Assembly: GCF_008831285.2 (NCBI RefSeq)
Contig: NC_045138.2
Span: 27,501,934-27,561,933, forward strand
DNA length: 60,000 bases
Direction: 5' to 3'
From: Nymphaea colorata
Taxonomy: Eukaryota; Streptophyta; Magnoliopsida; Nymphaeales; Nymphaeaceae
In this document: positions 35,008 to 47,200 of the stretch, in pieces
Layout of the letters: every line of letters begins with the position of its first letter
Position numbering within the stretch: position 1 is the first letter of the stretch
Made by a program: the position numbers and the translations under genes
The notes under the pieces: generated by a model
What the model saw: the letters and a program-made list of their open reading frames with translations, nothing else
Database searches by the model: none
Told to the model about the DNA's origin: nothing

Positions 35008-36554
35008 ATTAGTTATTATTAATAACTATTTCTGTCAGGTCTATGATACATAGTGAGACATACACACGTGTATTCACACGCATACACAAACATATATATA
35101 ATATATATATGTGTGTAGGGGGCAAGAGTCGTATTTCCGGCGTCGGTGCGGCCCTAGCTGTTATATTGAACCTGCAGAGTCATGGGGTTATTATTTAAAG
35201 GGATATATGCTTTATTCCAACCATACCATGCCAATCTAGTTGTCACAAACGATGCTGTTGCTTATTTAATTTTTCTTTCAATTTTTTCCTAATCACAAGA
35301 CATTCTATTAAGAAGAGGCTTATGAAAGATCGCGTGGCACGAGTTTTTGGCTTTTATAACCCTTTTTGTGGTAAGATAGTGTAAGCACCTAACCATTAAA
35401 TATTTGATCTCCCAGTAAGCTTCTAAGTATTTAATATTGAATGCGGCAGTGCCAATAATTCTGTCAATAGAAGAATTAGAAGGCAGGAGCTACGTTCCTT
35501 CCTTTTGACACACTACCCATGTAATCAATAGCCATTGTTTGGTTTGGTTGTTGGCTCTGTCACATATCTTTGAGTCAGACCCCACCTTTGGATCCTTCTG
35601 CATTTAAACTTTTGCCCTTCAAACTTCATTAGATTTCATGTTGTTCTCATTCTAGAATGTAGAGGTGATTAGATCAGTAAAAATATGAGATTCCGGTTGA
35701 TGCCCATCACGGGGATTCTTTGTTTCGACTCTGCAATCGATCGTGTCCCTTCACACAGAATCAGATTCATCATCTTGACACAGCAATCAGAAGTTTAATT
35801 TGTGTACTATTGGAAGGAAGAAAATGAATATCGAATTTTTATTCTTATTGACAACTGTGTCCTTCCAAAAAAATGTTTCCAAATCACCAGGCTGAGCCTG
35901 CGTCATATGCCTTGGAGTCCTACTACAGTGACAAGGCAACCATTAGAATATCTGAAACTTAATACATAAAATAATTATATATTGCCATGATCCTCTTTCT
36001 ACCTCAGGTCTATTTTGTGTATGAGTTGGGCCTTGGGAATTTGGTGGCTATTGCGTGTATAGGTAGAGAGAGAATTACAGATGTGGTCCACAATAACTTT
36101 ATCTTCACTGTCTTCTGGTTGTCTTCTCTTTGATTAGTGGAGAAAAATGCGTATGTTTTCTCCCAAGCAAAAGAAAGATAAATGTAATACCAATGTGGTA
36201 AAAAGAACTTCTCTTTCAAAGTTGTTGTAAAATACTGGTATACGTCTGTATATCAAAATCAGTTAAAGAATGTCAGACAAGTTCAGGTCCTAATTTGGAG
36301 TCACATCAACAGAAAAAATGTGGGTTATTCTCATAAATAAATGAACAACCAAACTGTTGACACCAGCTTTAGATAATTGTGGATTTCACCCCACCTCACT
36401 GCTTTAGGGAGACTTTTGTCCATGCATGGAAGCATAACAGCTGGCTGTGGAGAGTGACTTCTGTAGTTCACAACTCTTTAGAAAAATCATTGGAAGTTGC
36501 CTAGTTGGGGGAGGAGATTGAGTAAGCTTGCACAGTTGTAGGGCTCATGGGCCC

Positions 36555-36562
36555 TATAAATA
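36555..36562 (+). promoter_or_regulatory. TATA box of the ACC synthase gene
   Basis: TATAAATA lies 131 bases before the start codon, placing transcription start near 36590 and giving a leader of about 100 bases. The first ATG of that leader is the start codon used. Confidence 0.75.
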
Positions 36563-36692
36563 TGGCTAATTCTAATGAACTCTGCAGTCTGCTCTCTCTA
36601 AAGCCTCTCCTCAGACAGGATTTCTCTTGAAGCGGGGCATCACACAAGAGACAAGGCAAAGCCTTCAGAATTCAAGCTTTACAGAAGCAGCC

Positions 36693-38609
36693 ATGGGGCA
36701 AGAGATGCTGGTTAATGGGTTCTGCAAGGTTGATAAGGATGGTGGTCCAAGAACCAACGGCAAGATCTGCAGAAACCCAGTTGGGTTGTCCCGAATTTCG
36801 ATGTCAGATACCCATGGAGAAGATTCCCCTTATTTTGCAGGGTGGAAGGCCTACGATCAGGACCCTTATGATGCAGTCAAGAACCCATCAGGGGTCATCC
36901 AGATGGGATTAGCAGAGAACCAGGTGAGCCTCATTAATGGATTCTTTCATTAAATTTTGGCTTCATCTGAGCATGGCGTGCATGTGAGGCTGCTTCTTGT
37001 CTGATGGAATTCTGTTGGCAGCAGCAGAATATGTTCAGTAATGAAGTTTAGGAAAGAGAAAATCACTGGAAATGCTGATCAGTTCTTGATTTTGAATGTA
37101 AGCTTCTGACTGGTTCCCTTCTATTTGCAGGTCTCATTTGATTTGTTGGAAGAACAGTTGTTTTCTCAAGGCAAGTCTTCGGACTGGGGAAGTGGCATAT
37201 CAAATTTCAGAGAGACCGCACTGTTTCAAGATTACCATGGGCTCCAGGTTTTCAGACAGGTGCTTATCATGACTCTGCAGAAGCTCTTCCCGTTATGGCT
37301 TTAGATGAAACAAATTTCCCCTGCCTTCTTGAGTGACTTTAGCATTCTGTTAAGTTAATGTCTGACGGTTCTTAAATTTTAACAGGCGATGGCTGCTTTC
37401 ATGGAGGACATAAGAGGAGGAAGAGTTAAATTTGATCCTGACAGGATTGTTCTCACAGCTGGAGCAACTGCAGCCAATGAGTTACTGACGTTTAGCTTGG
37501 CTGACCCAGGAGAAGCTTTCCTTGTACCGACTCCATACTATCCAGGGTATGTTGCAGTTATCATTTGAAAAGAATAGTTAAAAGCAATAAATTTAGCTAA
37601 CAAACAAATGTTATGATTCTATGATCATTATTTTAATAAAGACTGCCATTTTCAAAGCAAACTCGAGTAAAAAAATTGGTTGGCTGGTTGGGTAAATCTT
37701 GGGCTTCACGGAGATTAAACTACTCTATTATAATTTTCCAGGTTTGACAGAGATATCAGATGGAGAACAGGAGTGAAGATAGTCCCGGTGCACTGTGAAA
37801 GCTCAAACAACTTCACAATCACAAGGGAAGCCTTAGAAAATGCGTACAGGGAAGCAGAAGACATGAACATCACTGTGAAAGGCATTCTCATAACAAATCC
37901 ATCAAACCCACTCGGCATAACCATCCAGAAACCTGTTCTTGAAGAGATTCTCGACTTCTCGGTGGAGAAAAACATTCACCTGATCTCTGATGAAATCTAC
38001 TCAGGCTCTGTTTTCCAGGAACCTGAATTCACCAGCGTTGCCGAGGTGTTGAGTTCCAGAGACTACCAAGGCTGTGAAAGAGTTCACATAGTTTACAGCC
38101 TCTCCAAGGACTTGGGCCTCCCTGGATTCCGGGTGGGAGCTCTATACTCCTACAACAACAGAGTGGTGGAGACATGCAGAAGAATGTCAAGCTTCAGCTT
38201 GGTCTCCTCTCAAACACAAAGCCTTCTTGCCTCCATGCTATCAAACTCAAAATTCCGAAAGAGTTACATAGAGACCAACAGGAAGAGACTGAAAGAGAGG
38301 TATGAGATCTTTGTGAATGGAATAAAGAAAGCTGGGATTGGGTGCTTGAAGGGCAATGCTGGGCTTTTCTGCTGGATCAACCTCAGCCCACTGCTGAAGA
38401 CCCAAACCAGGGAAGGAGAGATAGATCTGTGGAACTCCATACTGCATGAAGCAAAATTGAACGTCTCTCCAGGTTCATCGTGTCATTGCTCTGACCCAGG
38501 TTGGTTCAGGGTGTGCTTTGCCAACATGAGCCACCAGACACTGAAAATTGCACTGAACCGGATACAGGCATTCGTGGAGAAGCAGAAACTGAAGCACCCA
38601 TCTCCATGA
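36693..38609 (+). CDS. ACS7: 1-aminocyclopropane-1-carboxylate synthase, type III (ACS7-like)
   Basis: This cytosolic PLP enzyme converts S-adenosylmethionine to ACC, the committed step of ethylene synthesis. Exons are 36693-36923, 37131-37259, 37386-37546 and 37742-38609, with GT-AG introns of 207, 126 and 195 bp; the third junction splits a Gly codon. Product 462 residues. Family motifs in order: [28 protein letters not shown] (about 67-77), [69 protein letters not shown] with PLP lysine Lys296, [16 protein letters not shown], and [10 protein letters not shown] with the substrate carboxylate-binding Arg430. The protein stops about 28 residues after that, at HPSP, without the MAPK/CDPK-target tail of type I and II isoforms; this, plus the [10 protein letters not shown] and [13 protein letters not shown] wording, points to the ACS7 class. 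The ATG at 36693 is in good context (GCCATGG). The N-terminus before the conserved block is about 36 residues, somewhat longer than in Arabidopsis ACS7. Confidence 0.97.
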
Positions 38610-38725
38610 AATTCTGCAAAATGCAGAGGAATTACTGGAGAACAAGAATTTGCAACACCCAAGTGCATAGAAATTCTTCAACCCCTTAATTTATTCTTTT
38701 TACCTTGATGTTCAAAGGAAGTTAT

Positions 38726-38731
38726 AATAAA
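38726..38731 (+). terminator. Poly(A) signal of the ACC synthase gene
   Basis: AATAAA lies 117 bases after the stop codon, followed by AT-rich sequence. Confidence 0.6.
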
Positions 38732-40568
38732 ATTAATAATGGGAATTCTAAACATAGAAATGTAAAGAAATTAATTTACTTGTATTACATATTGTGGGAG
38801 TCATGGTAAAGTTATACAGGAACTGTAAAACTGTGACTGTAAGAATGTGACGGATTTGGGAACATGATTTGTTTGAAATGGTCTTTGTTCTTTCAGTTTT
38901 CTGAGATCCTTCCGACGGGCGTCTGCCAAATTGCAGAATTTGAAATGGAGAAACTCCATTGATGCCTGACGGGCTTTACCTTTTGCCCTCATAAATGCAA
39001 GCTCAGATTGTCGGACGGGAACCATAACATCCTGGAAACTGTCAAATAGAGGCCTCTGGACAGTCTTCTTCAAACTCTTTTTCCTTTTACCTAATATTTT
39101 GTCACAGTTGAAGGCTCTCCCTTTACCACGCGGGAGAGGAGAAGAGAATGCAATCACTTTTCTTTGATTCAATTGACCAAAACAATCCGAGGAAAATGGA
39201 TCGTGGTAAGGAAGATTTGAGCAGCTTCCAAAAATTTAGATGTGATGGAAAAACCAACAATGCGACACAGTTTTCTTTAATAAGGGTTAAAAGTGTTGGA
39301 TCTGGCATGGAATTTTAGGTAGGTCCGTCTTCGTCCCGGTGTAGACAAAGAGTGCCTTTTCTCCGTTACGTAAGCAAGACGAAGCCTTCCTTCTTCACAG
39401 TTCACTGCTGAGCGATCCAAACAAAAGTCCGGGGACATACCGAGTCGACCGGTCCATGTAATGACTCCCATAACTCACCTACGTTGATTCTTGAGGACCA
39501 TGTGGTAATGAGAAGAGTAACAAATTGTTTGATGAATATGGTTCAAATTTTGGTGACGATAAGAGTAACAAATTGTTTGATGAATATGCTTTAAAGATTG
39601 AAACAGATTTGTAAAACATTAAATTCAGTAAAATCGTTGAAACAATTTCATGAACGAGTAACAAACTCTTACTGTGTGGCCCATCTCCGAAAGGTCAATT
39701 TAGTGTTGAAACTTGAGTCAACGTGGGTCTAGTGGGTCTAGTTAGTTTTATGGAGTAATCTTATGAGATCCGAGTTACTACTTTTTGGTCAATTGAAAAT
39801 TTGTTAACTATATATGATTGCCAAATAACCCCTTGAGTTCTTTGATCCGACTTGCATGGGCGAGCTCTATGTCTCGCTACTCATGCAGGCAACTTTGTTG
39901 CGCCCGAGAATCTCGCCATATTGGTAAGCAAACCGATACGGCTTCGGTACCATCTTTTGACAACATTCTCATTTAAATTGGCCATAAAATGTTAAAGAAA
40001 ATAAACATATGAAAAAATAAATAAAATTTAAAATGTAAAATATTTCATTGGGCGAATCGAATCAATTTGCCACCGATTCGGACAACTCTGTCCCTCTTTG
40101 AATCGCTCCCCCAACAAAATGTGGGTAGGAAAGTTGAACAGGCTGGCGGAAGACTTCATCTTCCCCTGCAGCCACGTTTATCAAAGCGACACATTTTGTC
40201 TTCCTCCCAATATTGAACGCGTATATGGTTTTTAACAAGAAAAGAGAGAAGAAAACGACTAATTTGCCAATAAAGATTTAAATAGATTCTATGCTAAAAG
40301 CCTAAAAAAGCATATGTTGGAAAAAGATGATTTTTGCCTAAGAAGGTATGGAACGATAAGGAGAACATTGGCATGGTCCATATGAATGAACAAAAATGGC
40401 TTCCTTTGGATGTCCGCCACTATGAGAATCATATAGGCTGAATCGATCTGATTATACAAATAAAATTTATTAATTTAAAAAAATATATATATAGAAACAA
40501 CTACAAAGAATCGGTGCGGGTTTGATACTCGTTCTTGCGTATCGGGCGAGACATCGTATCGGTCAGGT

Positions 40569-40750
40569 CCAAGTGCAAAGGCAGGTGTAGGCACCACGTG
40601 GGTGATTACCTACACAATTCAATAAAAAAATATTTATTTTTATATTGGTTCTTTGTGGTAATTTTTTTCATTTATATGTTGATGCCTCTCTAAAGTTAAA
40701 AATTTATTATTAGCACCCCTTAGTTAAAAATTTTTAGGTTGGCTCTTGGT
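40569..40750. mobile_element. hAT-like miniature element, decayed
   Basis: The left end CAAGTGCAAAGGCAGGTGTAGG and the subterminal ATTACCTACACAATTC echo the other hAT-like copies, and the right part has AGCACCCCTTAG and GGTTGGCTCTTGG. The inverted repeat is poor. Confidence 0.35.
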
Positions 40751-41459
40751 GGGCGGGTTTCCAATTTTTTATTTTTTTTTTAGTATGGATAAGTCCAATT
40801 GGGCACCCGTTAGATTAATTTCGTGGCTGGTATAAAAGGAGCTTCTTCCATGAGTGTCGTATGAAAGAACCATTGGAGTGATTAAAGTTGACCAAAAAAA
40901 ATTATGAAGAAAAGAGTGCGATAACGCTTTAGGAGGACCACAGCAACTAACTTATAAACTGCAAATATATATATGAAATTGTGATTATGGTTTTTAGAGT
41001 CATCCATCTATGATCATATCCAACCATTGATGAATGGTGAAGATAAAAACAATCAAAATTAAAAAAAAAAAAAAAGTGAGAGACATTTTGTTCATGTAGG
41101 CTTTTTACTTTTTTTTCTTCGTGTTTTTCTCTAAGCTACCTATCAGTATCAAATAGACGGCCTTGGTTAAATAGTCGTTTGACCCTTAGATAGTCAGGCG
41201 TTCACTTGTTCATACACACACATAAATCTGTCACCTTTCTTGTTCAAATATGAGAGAGAATGAATGGGAGGAGGCCGTGGAGGTACCTCTTAATGCCTTT
41301 TTTGACGTGCACATTCAAAGATTAGCATTTTGATGTGGACCTTCTAATTTTTTTTTGGTTTTACAAAGACAAAAAATGACAATTCCAACAGAGTAACTTT
41401 AACGTTAAAGCTTAATGTTTGCTCCATTGTATTAAGATCAACTAATTCTTGGGGTGAAC

Positions 41460-41960
41460 AACTACTCGAACTCGACCTGTTAAAGCTCGGCTCATGAACG
41501 AGTTCGAACCAAGTCATTTGCTTAATGAGTCGAGCTCAAGTTCATGAGTCGACTCAATCAAATAATGGAGTTGAATTCGAGCTCAACACATAACTACCAA
41601 GTCGAGTCGAACATTAATCGAGTTTGTCGAGCCTTAATCAAGTCGATATATTCGAACAAGTTTATCGAACCTTAATCAAGTCGTGCTCGAGCTCAACACG
41701 TAACGATGAATGTCAATTCTATTCAAACGAGTTTGTCGAGCCTTTAATTGAGTCGAACTAGAGCTCAACAAGTAACGATGAATATCAATTCTATTCAAAC
41801 GAGGTTGTTGAGTCTTAATTGAGTCGAGCTCGAGTTCAACACGTAACTGCTGAGTCAAGCTCGAGCTGTTTCCGTCAAGCTATTCTTGCTTGAGCTTTCA
41901 TTAGTTGAGCCAAGCTTGAGCTAACTGAACTCGGGCTCGACTCGGCTCGTGTTCACCCTT
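41460..41960. repeat. CGAGCTCGA-rich block with 71-72-bp tandem units
   Basis: The block is made of degenerate GAGTCGAGCTCGAG words. Within it three units of period 71-72 start near 41666, 41737 and 41809; they share CTCAACACGTAACGATGAA and TCAATTCTATTCAAACGAG, and a partial unit precedes them. Related but non-tandem sequence occurs at 17.95-18.13, 28.05-28.38, 46.36-46.74 and 54.1-54.55 kb, so this is a dispersed repeat family. Confidence 0.8.
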
Positions 41961-42230
41961 AGCTGATTCTAATCGGATCAATGGCAAACCGATTTCAATT
42001 AGTACCAGATTCATAAGCATGTGTCGGTTTTTTACATATTTCAAACTTTTTTATCTCTTAATCATTTCTAAGAAAATACATAATGATGGTTAACATTTAA
42101 TCATGCAGAAAGATGTTCTTAAAATATGGTAACTTTTTGTACCAATTAACAAGAATACCACCCTTAAAAACAAAATATCTTTTTTTTTGTTGGCTAAGGA
42201 AAGAGCAGTTCTTTGTAATACCTTAACGAG

Positions 42231-42402
42231 TCATTTGGCAATAGTAACACGTTACTACTATACCATGAATGGTACTCAGAAGATGAACAGATTCATAGAA
42301 CACTATAAGAGATTCATAAAACACTATAAGAAGTGTTTCATGAATCTGCTTCATTTTTTTAGGCATATTTCATAAGACAATTTGTTATTGTCGTCAAACA
42401 AC
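42231..42402. mobile_element. MITE-like inverted-repeat element
   Basis: The left end CATTTGGCAATAGTAACACG and the right end on the other strand, GGTTGTTTGACGACAATAAC, are imperfect inverted repeats. Inside, AGATTCATAAAACACT and AGTGTTTCATGAATCT form a near-perfect stem. This kind of TTTGGCAA end also begins the segment at 17.41 kb. Confidence 0.5.
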
Positions 42403-42414
42403 CCTAAAAGGCAA

Positions 42415-42625
42415 AGGTTGATTGGGTTGGTGGGCTGGGGAGAGCTTGGTTAAATTCTCGTGAGTGTTATTCTTGGAGACTACAAATGATGGCAGCATAA
42501 GACTTTAGATTATGGGTGTATCACAAGTCTACCTAAGTTGCTAAGCAGCCCTAAACTTAGGGGAAGTAGAAAGAGATGAGGTATTCGACCGTTCTTCGTT
42601 CTTCGAGCGGCAGTTCTTTACTGGA
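42415..42625 (+). mobile_element. SINE-like element, family with the 29.7-kb copy
   Basis: It shares GGGTTGGTGGGCTGG, ACTACAAATGATG and AAGCAGCCCTAAACTTAGGG with the 29.7-kb element and with blocks in the 2.1-2.7 kb tandem repeat. The B box (TAAATTCTCGTG) is weak. Confidence 0.5.
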
Positions 42626-43158
42626 TATATCTTTGTCATTTTATTGCCAATTCACAATCAGTTTAATAAATCAATAAACCGGCAGGTGGCTGCTAAAGTT
42701 GTAGGATGATAAAATGTTAAAAAACTGTCACTAAAAACATCAAGCAATAGAAGCCAATTTATGGTGTTTTTTTAACGATAATTAGTAGTACAATTAGCCA
42801 CAGATTTTAAACATTAGTCATCCAGCAATATCTAGCATCTGGTTATAACGTACACAGAAAGAAAAATGAGGAGAATACATTGATTGCATGCATAGATATA
42901 TGGGGAAATTGTAACAACCCATAAAATAAATGGCTTGATCTTTTCTCCCTGTTACTAATAAGATCCAATAAATAGCAGTAAGAAGATGTTAACTGCTCTC
43001 TGTCAATTATTTCGTAAATTTAATCTTTACATGCTAGTTTTGGAAGGAAAGAAAGAACTTAGCCAAAGCTTTCCTTGAATCTCATTACATATTAAAATGC
43101 ATTACTGGTATGTTAACTACTGATCAATTTTTTGACCTGAAAATTGCATATGCAGTTG

Positions 43159-43200
43159 TGCGCGCGCGCGTGTGTGTGTGTGTGAGAGAGAGAGATATAT
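43159..43200. repeat. Compound (CG)(TG)(AG)(AT) microsatellite
   Basis: Four different dinucleotide runs follow each other without gaps: CG, TG, AG, then AT. The alternating CG/TG part can adopt Z-DNA. Confidence 0.9.
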
Positions 43201-43754
43201 GAAAAAGGAAGGCCATCTGGCATGGATCGTTATAGAAAAGGACTTTGAAACAAAAAAAAAATGAGGCGAGCATTAATGGTGATAGTAAGGGTCTCAACCA
43301 TATGGAAAACAAGCATTCAGCGTAAAAATAATTTCTAGAAATCCAACAACTGCAACAGAAATTTGCTAATTCTTGCACGTATCGGCAGCACTTAAAGTCG
43401 AAATTCTTTTTTCATGAGGTACTAAATATATTATTAACAAATTTTCAATTGACATGAGGCAGCGATTAAAATCTCATAAGTTGTCCCGAACCCAAGTTCA
43501 TTTAAGTTTCAATACTAAATTAAGGTTTCAAAGAGTAGGCTTCATGAGCCATATGCCCTATGGAAGCCCGACCTGCCTCTGACCCTGAATGTAAACCGAG
43601 ATGACCCTTAGAAAACTGGCCAAATTGGCTTGTATCGGGCCGATACGACCCTAACTCAGCTTATGTATAAATAAAATGTTAATATTTTTAAAATTCTATA
43701 TAGAAAAAAAAAATATTTCCAAAACGGTAGCAAACCAATTTCGACAACAACATT

Positions 43755-44012
43755 GTGAAAGAGAATAAATTTTTTGAAGCTACAGTGACATCTTTTGGGG
43801 ACCAAAAACACTTTGGTCTATCAATGTCTGCGAAAGAGAAAAAGGTTGCATCTAAGCCCAATGTGGAACATGCCAAGAGAATTGATGCTAGATCCCTGCT
43901 TTCAAAGGTGATGATCAATTTTGGGTTTATTGACAATATTCCCTTTCACATTGTAAGTGTGTTTGATGGCAAGAACTATTTCAACCGAATAATCTTTCTA
44001 CTGTATTGCTAG
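43755..44012 (+). pseudogene. Possible hAT transposase fragment
   Basis: An 85-codon frame includes ARSLLSKVMINFGF followed by IPFHIVSVFDGKNYF. The order of a helix with regularly spaced hydrophobics and then IPF.(hydrophobic)V...F resembles the segment of hAT transposases just before their catalytic core. No other transposase region is visible around it, so it would be a small relic. The match is weak and recalled, not computed. Confidence 0.25.
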
Positions 44013-44082
44013 AAAAGTTTTCCAGGTAAAAAAGTGGGACTGTTCTGGTGCCACGCGCCGACCTTCCTTTGGTCCGTGTGGC

Positions 44083-44255
44083 ATGGCCGTCCTCCTTATC
44101 ACCGAGAACCTAGTGTCATGGGCCGATGGCCGTCCTCCTTATCACCAAGAACCTAGTGTCATGGACCAATGGCCTTCTTCCTTGTCGCTGAGAACCTAGT
44201 GTCATGGGCCGACCTTCCTTTAGTCTGTGTGGCATGACGGTCTTATCACCGGGAA
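44083..44255. repeat. 43-bp tandem repeat
   Basis: Three units start at 44083, 44126 and 44169, built on ATGGCCGTCCTCCTTATCAC and GAACCTAGTGTCATGG. The array is flanked on both sides by a second repeat, GCCGACCTTCCTTT.GTC.GT (44058 and 44209), and a diverged fourth unit lies near 44233. Confidence 0.88.
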
Positions 44256-47200
44256 CCCTATGTTTTAATTCCTCTGAATTGTGAATCTCGTGTTCGAATT
44301 CACGAATCACTTGAAGGAAAAGGAAGGGGTGGGGGGAATCCTGAAGATGCCGAAGTTCTTCCTCTTTTCTGCCTAATCTTGAAGTTTAGAGCTGCTTCGA
44401 GACCTGGGTAGGGAGCGGTTAGGAATAGACTTCTGGCATCCTACCTGCTAAGTACCTAATTTAGGAGGACTTTCTTTAACAAAAAATGTTGCATCACCAA
44501 TGGGAGGGTATTCCCTAACAAGTAACAAGGCAAAGTCACCTAGTCAGGTTAGGGATCCCAAGTTCAGACTCGGATCAGATATACGCTTTTCCAGATCTGA
44601 TTTAATCAGATCTTCTTTATTTGGTTTCAAGGTTGATTTTTCCATTTTGGGTTTTCATACTTTTGGTTTTTAAACCGAATCCAGATTCACCGGGGTTGAG
44701 ATTTGATCGGTGAGTATCCAATTAGATAGTGATTTAAGAACAAACAAAACCCAAATCTAGTTCGACTTCCTATTCAATTTTCTCGATCCCAAATCTGATA
44801 AAATCTTCTATTCAAACTTGAGAATATTTTTGAAATCTTGACTGATTCAACAATGTCCACTAATCGGGTATCTGATCCGAATCCCATCCGTTGACATCCT
44901 TAATAATCCAACATTGGGTAGAACATGTACAACCATGAAAAGCCTGCAATATTTGTCGAATACCCAAGTCCGAGTGTGAGGACAATCCCTATAAGACCTG
45001 CATACGTTCCAATCACTAGATGCCTTCACGCGTAAAAGAGGCACAAGGTACACGCCAATCTACTGGATCAAGATACTTCCACCTTACAATTCTCCCATGA
45101 CTTCCAAACAAGTATGAATCACAAAAATCACATCTCTTCTGCAGACATATATCCAGCTTTATCCCATTTTTTACATGAATATTCACATTGGCAACTCAAA
45201 AAATTGCTAGTAAGGTCGTGGGTTCAAACTTCATTGTAGTCGATCGCCAGGGAGAGCCCGGTCACGCTCGGCCAAGGAAGCAGGTTTTTAGGGTTTAAGG
45301 TTTTCAAGTTTAATGCTCATAAATCTGAAAGTGACATCATTTCTTATTATGAGAGAAAAATATCAAGAATAAGCCTATGACATGCCGTGATTTTAAAAGA
45401 AAAGGTAGTGCATATCCATATCGAGTCTATTTCATGTCTTAGTCTAGATGAGGTAGTCAGCGGGCTGCATCAAAGGGTGGTGTCAAGGTCCCACAAGATT
45501 GACCTTCACCCATCAAACCTTGGCTTGGTTCTTCAGGTTCACATAGAGCCAACACCCCATATCTTGGTCAGGCACTTGGGTCCAGACCGACCTTTTGGAG
45601 TGGATGGGTACAAGAGACATGTATGACAACTCCTAGCCCTGGCCGCAAACACGCGACATGCTCACGACAAACCGAAGGTAGACCCAGATCTAGGCCAAAC
45701 GCGGAGCTTATCTCAATCTTATCCACAAGTGTACCCAAGTCCTGGTTCAGATCTCTCTTAGGATGGCCAACATTTTGACTACATTTTCATAGACTACGCG
45801 CTTCTTTGGCGAGCAAATCATACGATCTGTCAAATCACATTTCGAAAGAGATCTACGATTTTCACCGTTGATTTTGAAGATAGACGGCCGACATTAATAC
45901 GAGCCTTGATTGCGTATTTTTTTCGATTGGCCTTGCTTCTTCTGCATTGGAAATGGTTGGAGATGTGATCAAGTCAAAGGTGATGGTGTCAACTATGAAC
46001 CCTGAATTCAATGTAAAGTTGCCTTTCCACATCGCGAATCAAACGTTTGATTTCCCATGTCGGCTAGGTACGTCGAAAAAGTTTTTCCGTTCACACTATG
46101 TAAGAGTACACACAACAAGTGGACCCAAGGCACCCACTTTCCATTTTGAGCGTCAGAGGTGTCAACCTCCTATGCTGCAAAAAAAGGGGTCATCGTTGCA
46201 TAAGTTGAAACGCATAAAGGGCGGCACCCCAAGGCATTAAACACAGGCCATGTACCTTATGGAGACCAGGGATTGGGTAGGAGTTGTGGCTTTCTACCAG
46301 GCGGTGGGTCTCACTCGGCAATCTAGCATACACTCAACTTCAGCCTCATGGCAAATATGTTAGAAGCTCTGGCCCGAGCTCAGCTCTATGAAACGCGAGA
46401 AAACTCGAACTCGGCTCAGCATACTCGAGAAAACTTTAGCTCAGCTCTGCTAAGCTTGAGTCTATCCTGGCTGAGTATCAAAGACCTCCAATTTAGAACA
46501 TTTACTTGGCTGAGGAAATAACATCTCTTGAAAAGAAGGCCTATCTTAAACTGTTCACAAAGGTGTCCAAGGTAAAAACAGTTTGTACATATGGGCTTTT
46601 AATGAGCTTAGATGAATGGAGTTTACTTAGAAGGAGCTCAACATGTTTGACTAATCGAATCAACCGCTTGGCTCAATCTCAACACACCTAATAAACAAGC
46701 CCGGATCAAGCCAAGCTTAATTTGACTCATTATGCAAGCCTAATAGCAAGAGATGTTCACTCACGGCACTTGAACTCATGGTGTCCCGTCAACTTGGTGA
46801 CACTGTGACAATCTTCAATGTTCTTTCTCCCAGGAATCTATGTTTTCCATGTGAAAATTGATTTTGCGTAGGCAGTTTAAGTGATCTCCTACCATCGATT
46901 ATATTGACTTGAGCCAAACTTTTGACGCCAAATTCTGCCGCACTAGCTTTTTTTTTCTTTCTGCATCAACATGAATGAGTCATTGACATGTTCGTGTTAT
47001 GAAAAGAGTTCGATAAGAAATTTTTTAACTTTTCACTTTCCTACGACGCACCCAATCCTTTTTTATGAACTAAAATCTCGGTTGTGGTCCTCTGAATGGG
47101 AAAATCTTTCCCCCGCTTCATGAATCAAATGCTCTATTCCGTCCAGAACTCTTTCTCAAATTACAGAATCAATAGCTTCATGTCATTGAACAAGTTTTCT

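Larger units (their letters stand above)
30554..36540. other. Intergenic region upstream of ACC synthase
   Basis: No gene recognised. 31430-31510 is a SINE-like head with GAGTTCGATACTCC. 32556-32730 is an element bounded by AGGGGGCTGAATT and GGCTCCGCTCTTG, followed by a similar partial one. 33000-33140 is MITE-like (AGGTTACGTTTGATTTTC). 33663-33679 has two telomere-like TTTAGGG units, too few to matter. 35075-35125 has CA/TA/TG runs able to fold. 35150-36540 should contain the ACC synthase promoter but shows no element I would name beyond the TATA box. Confidence 0.5.
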
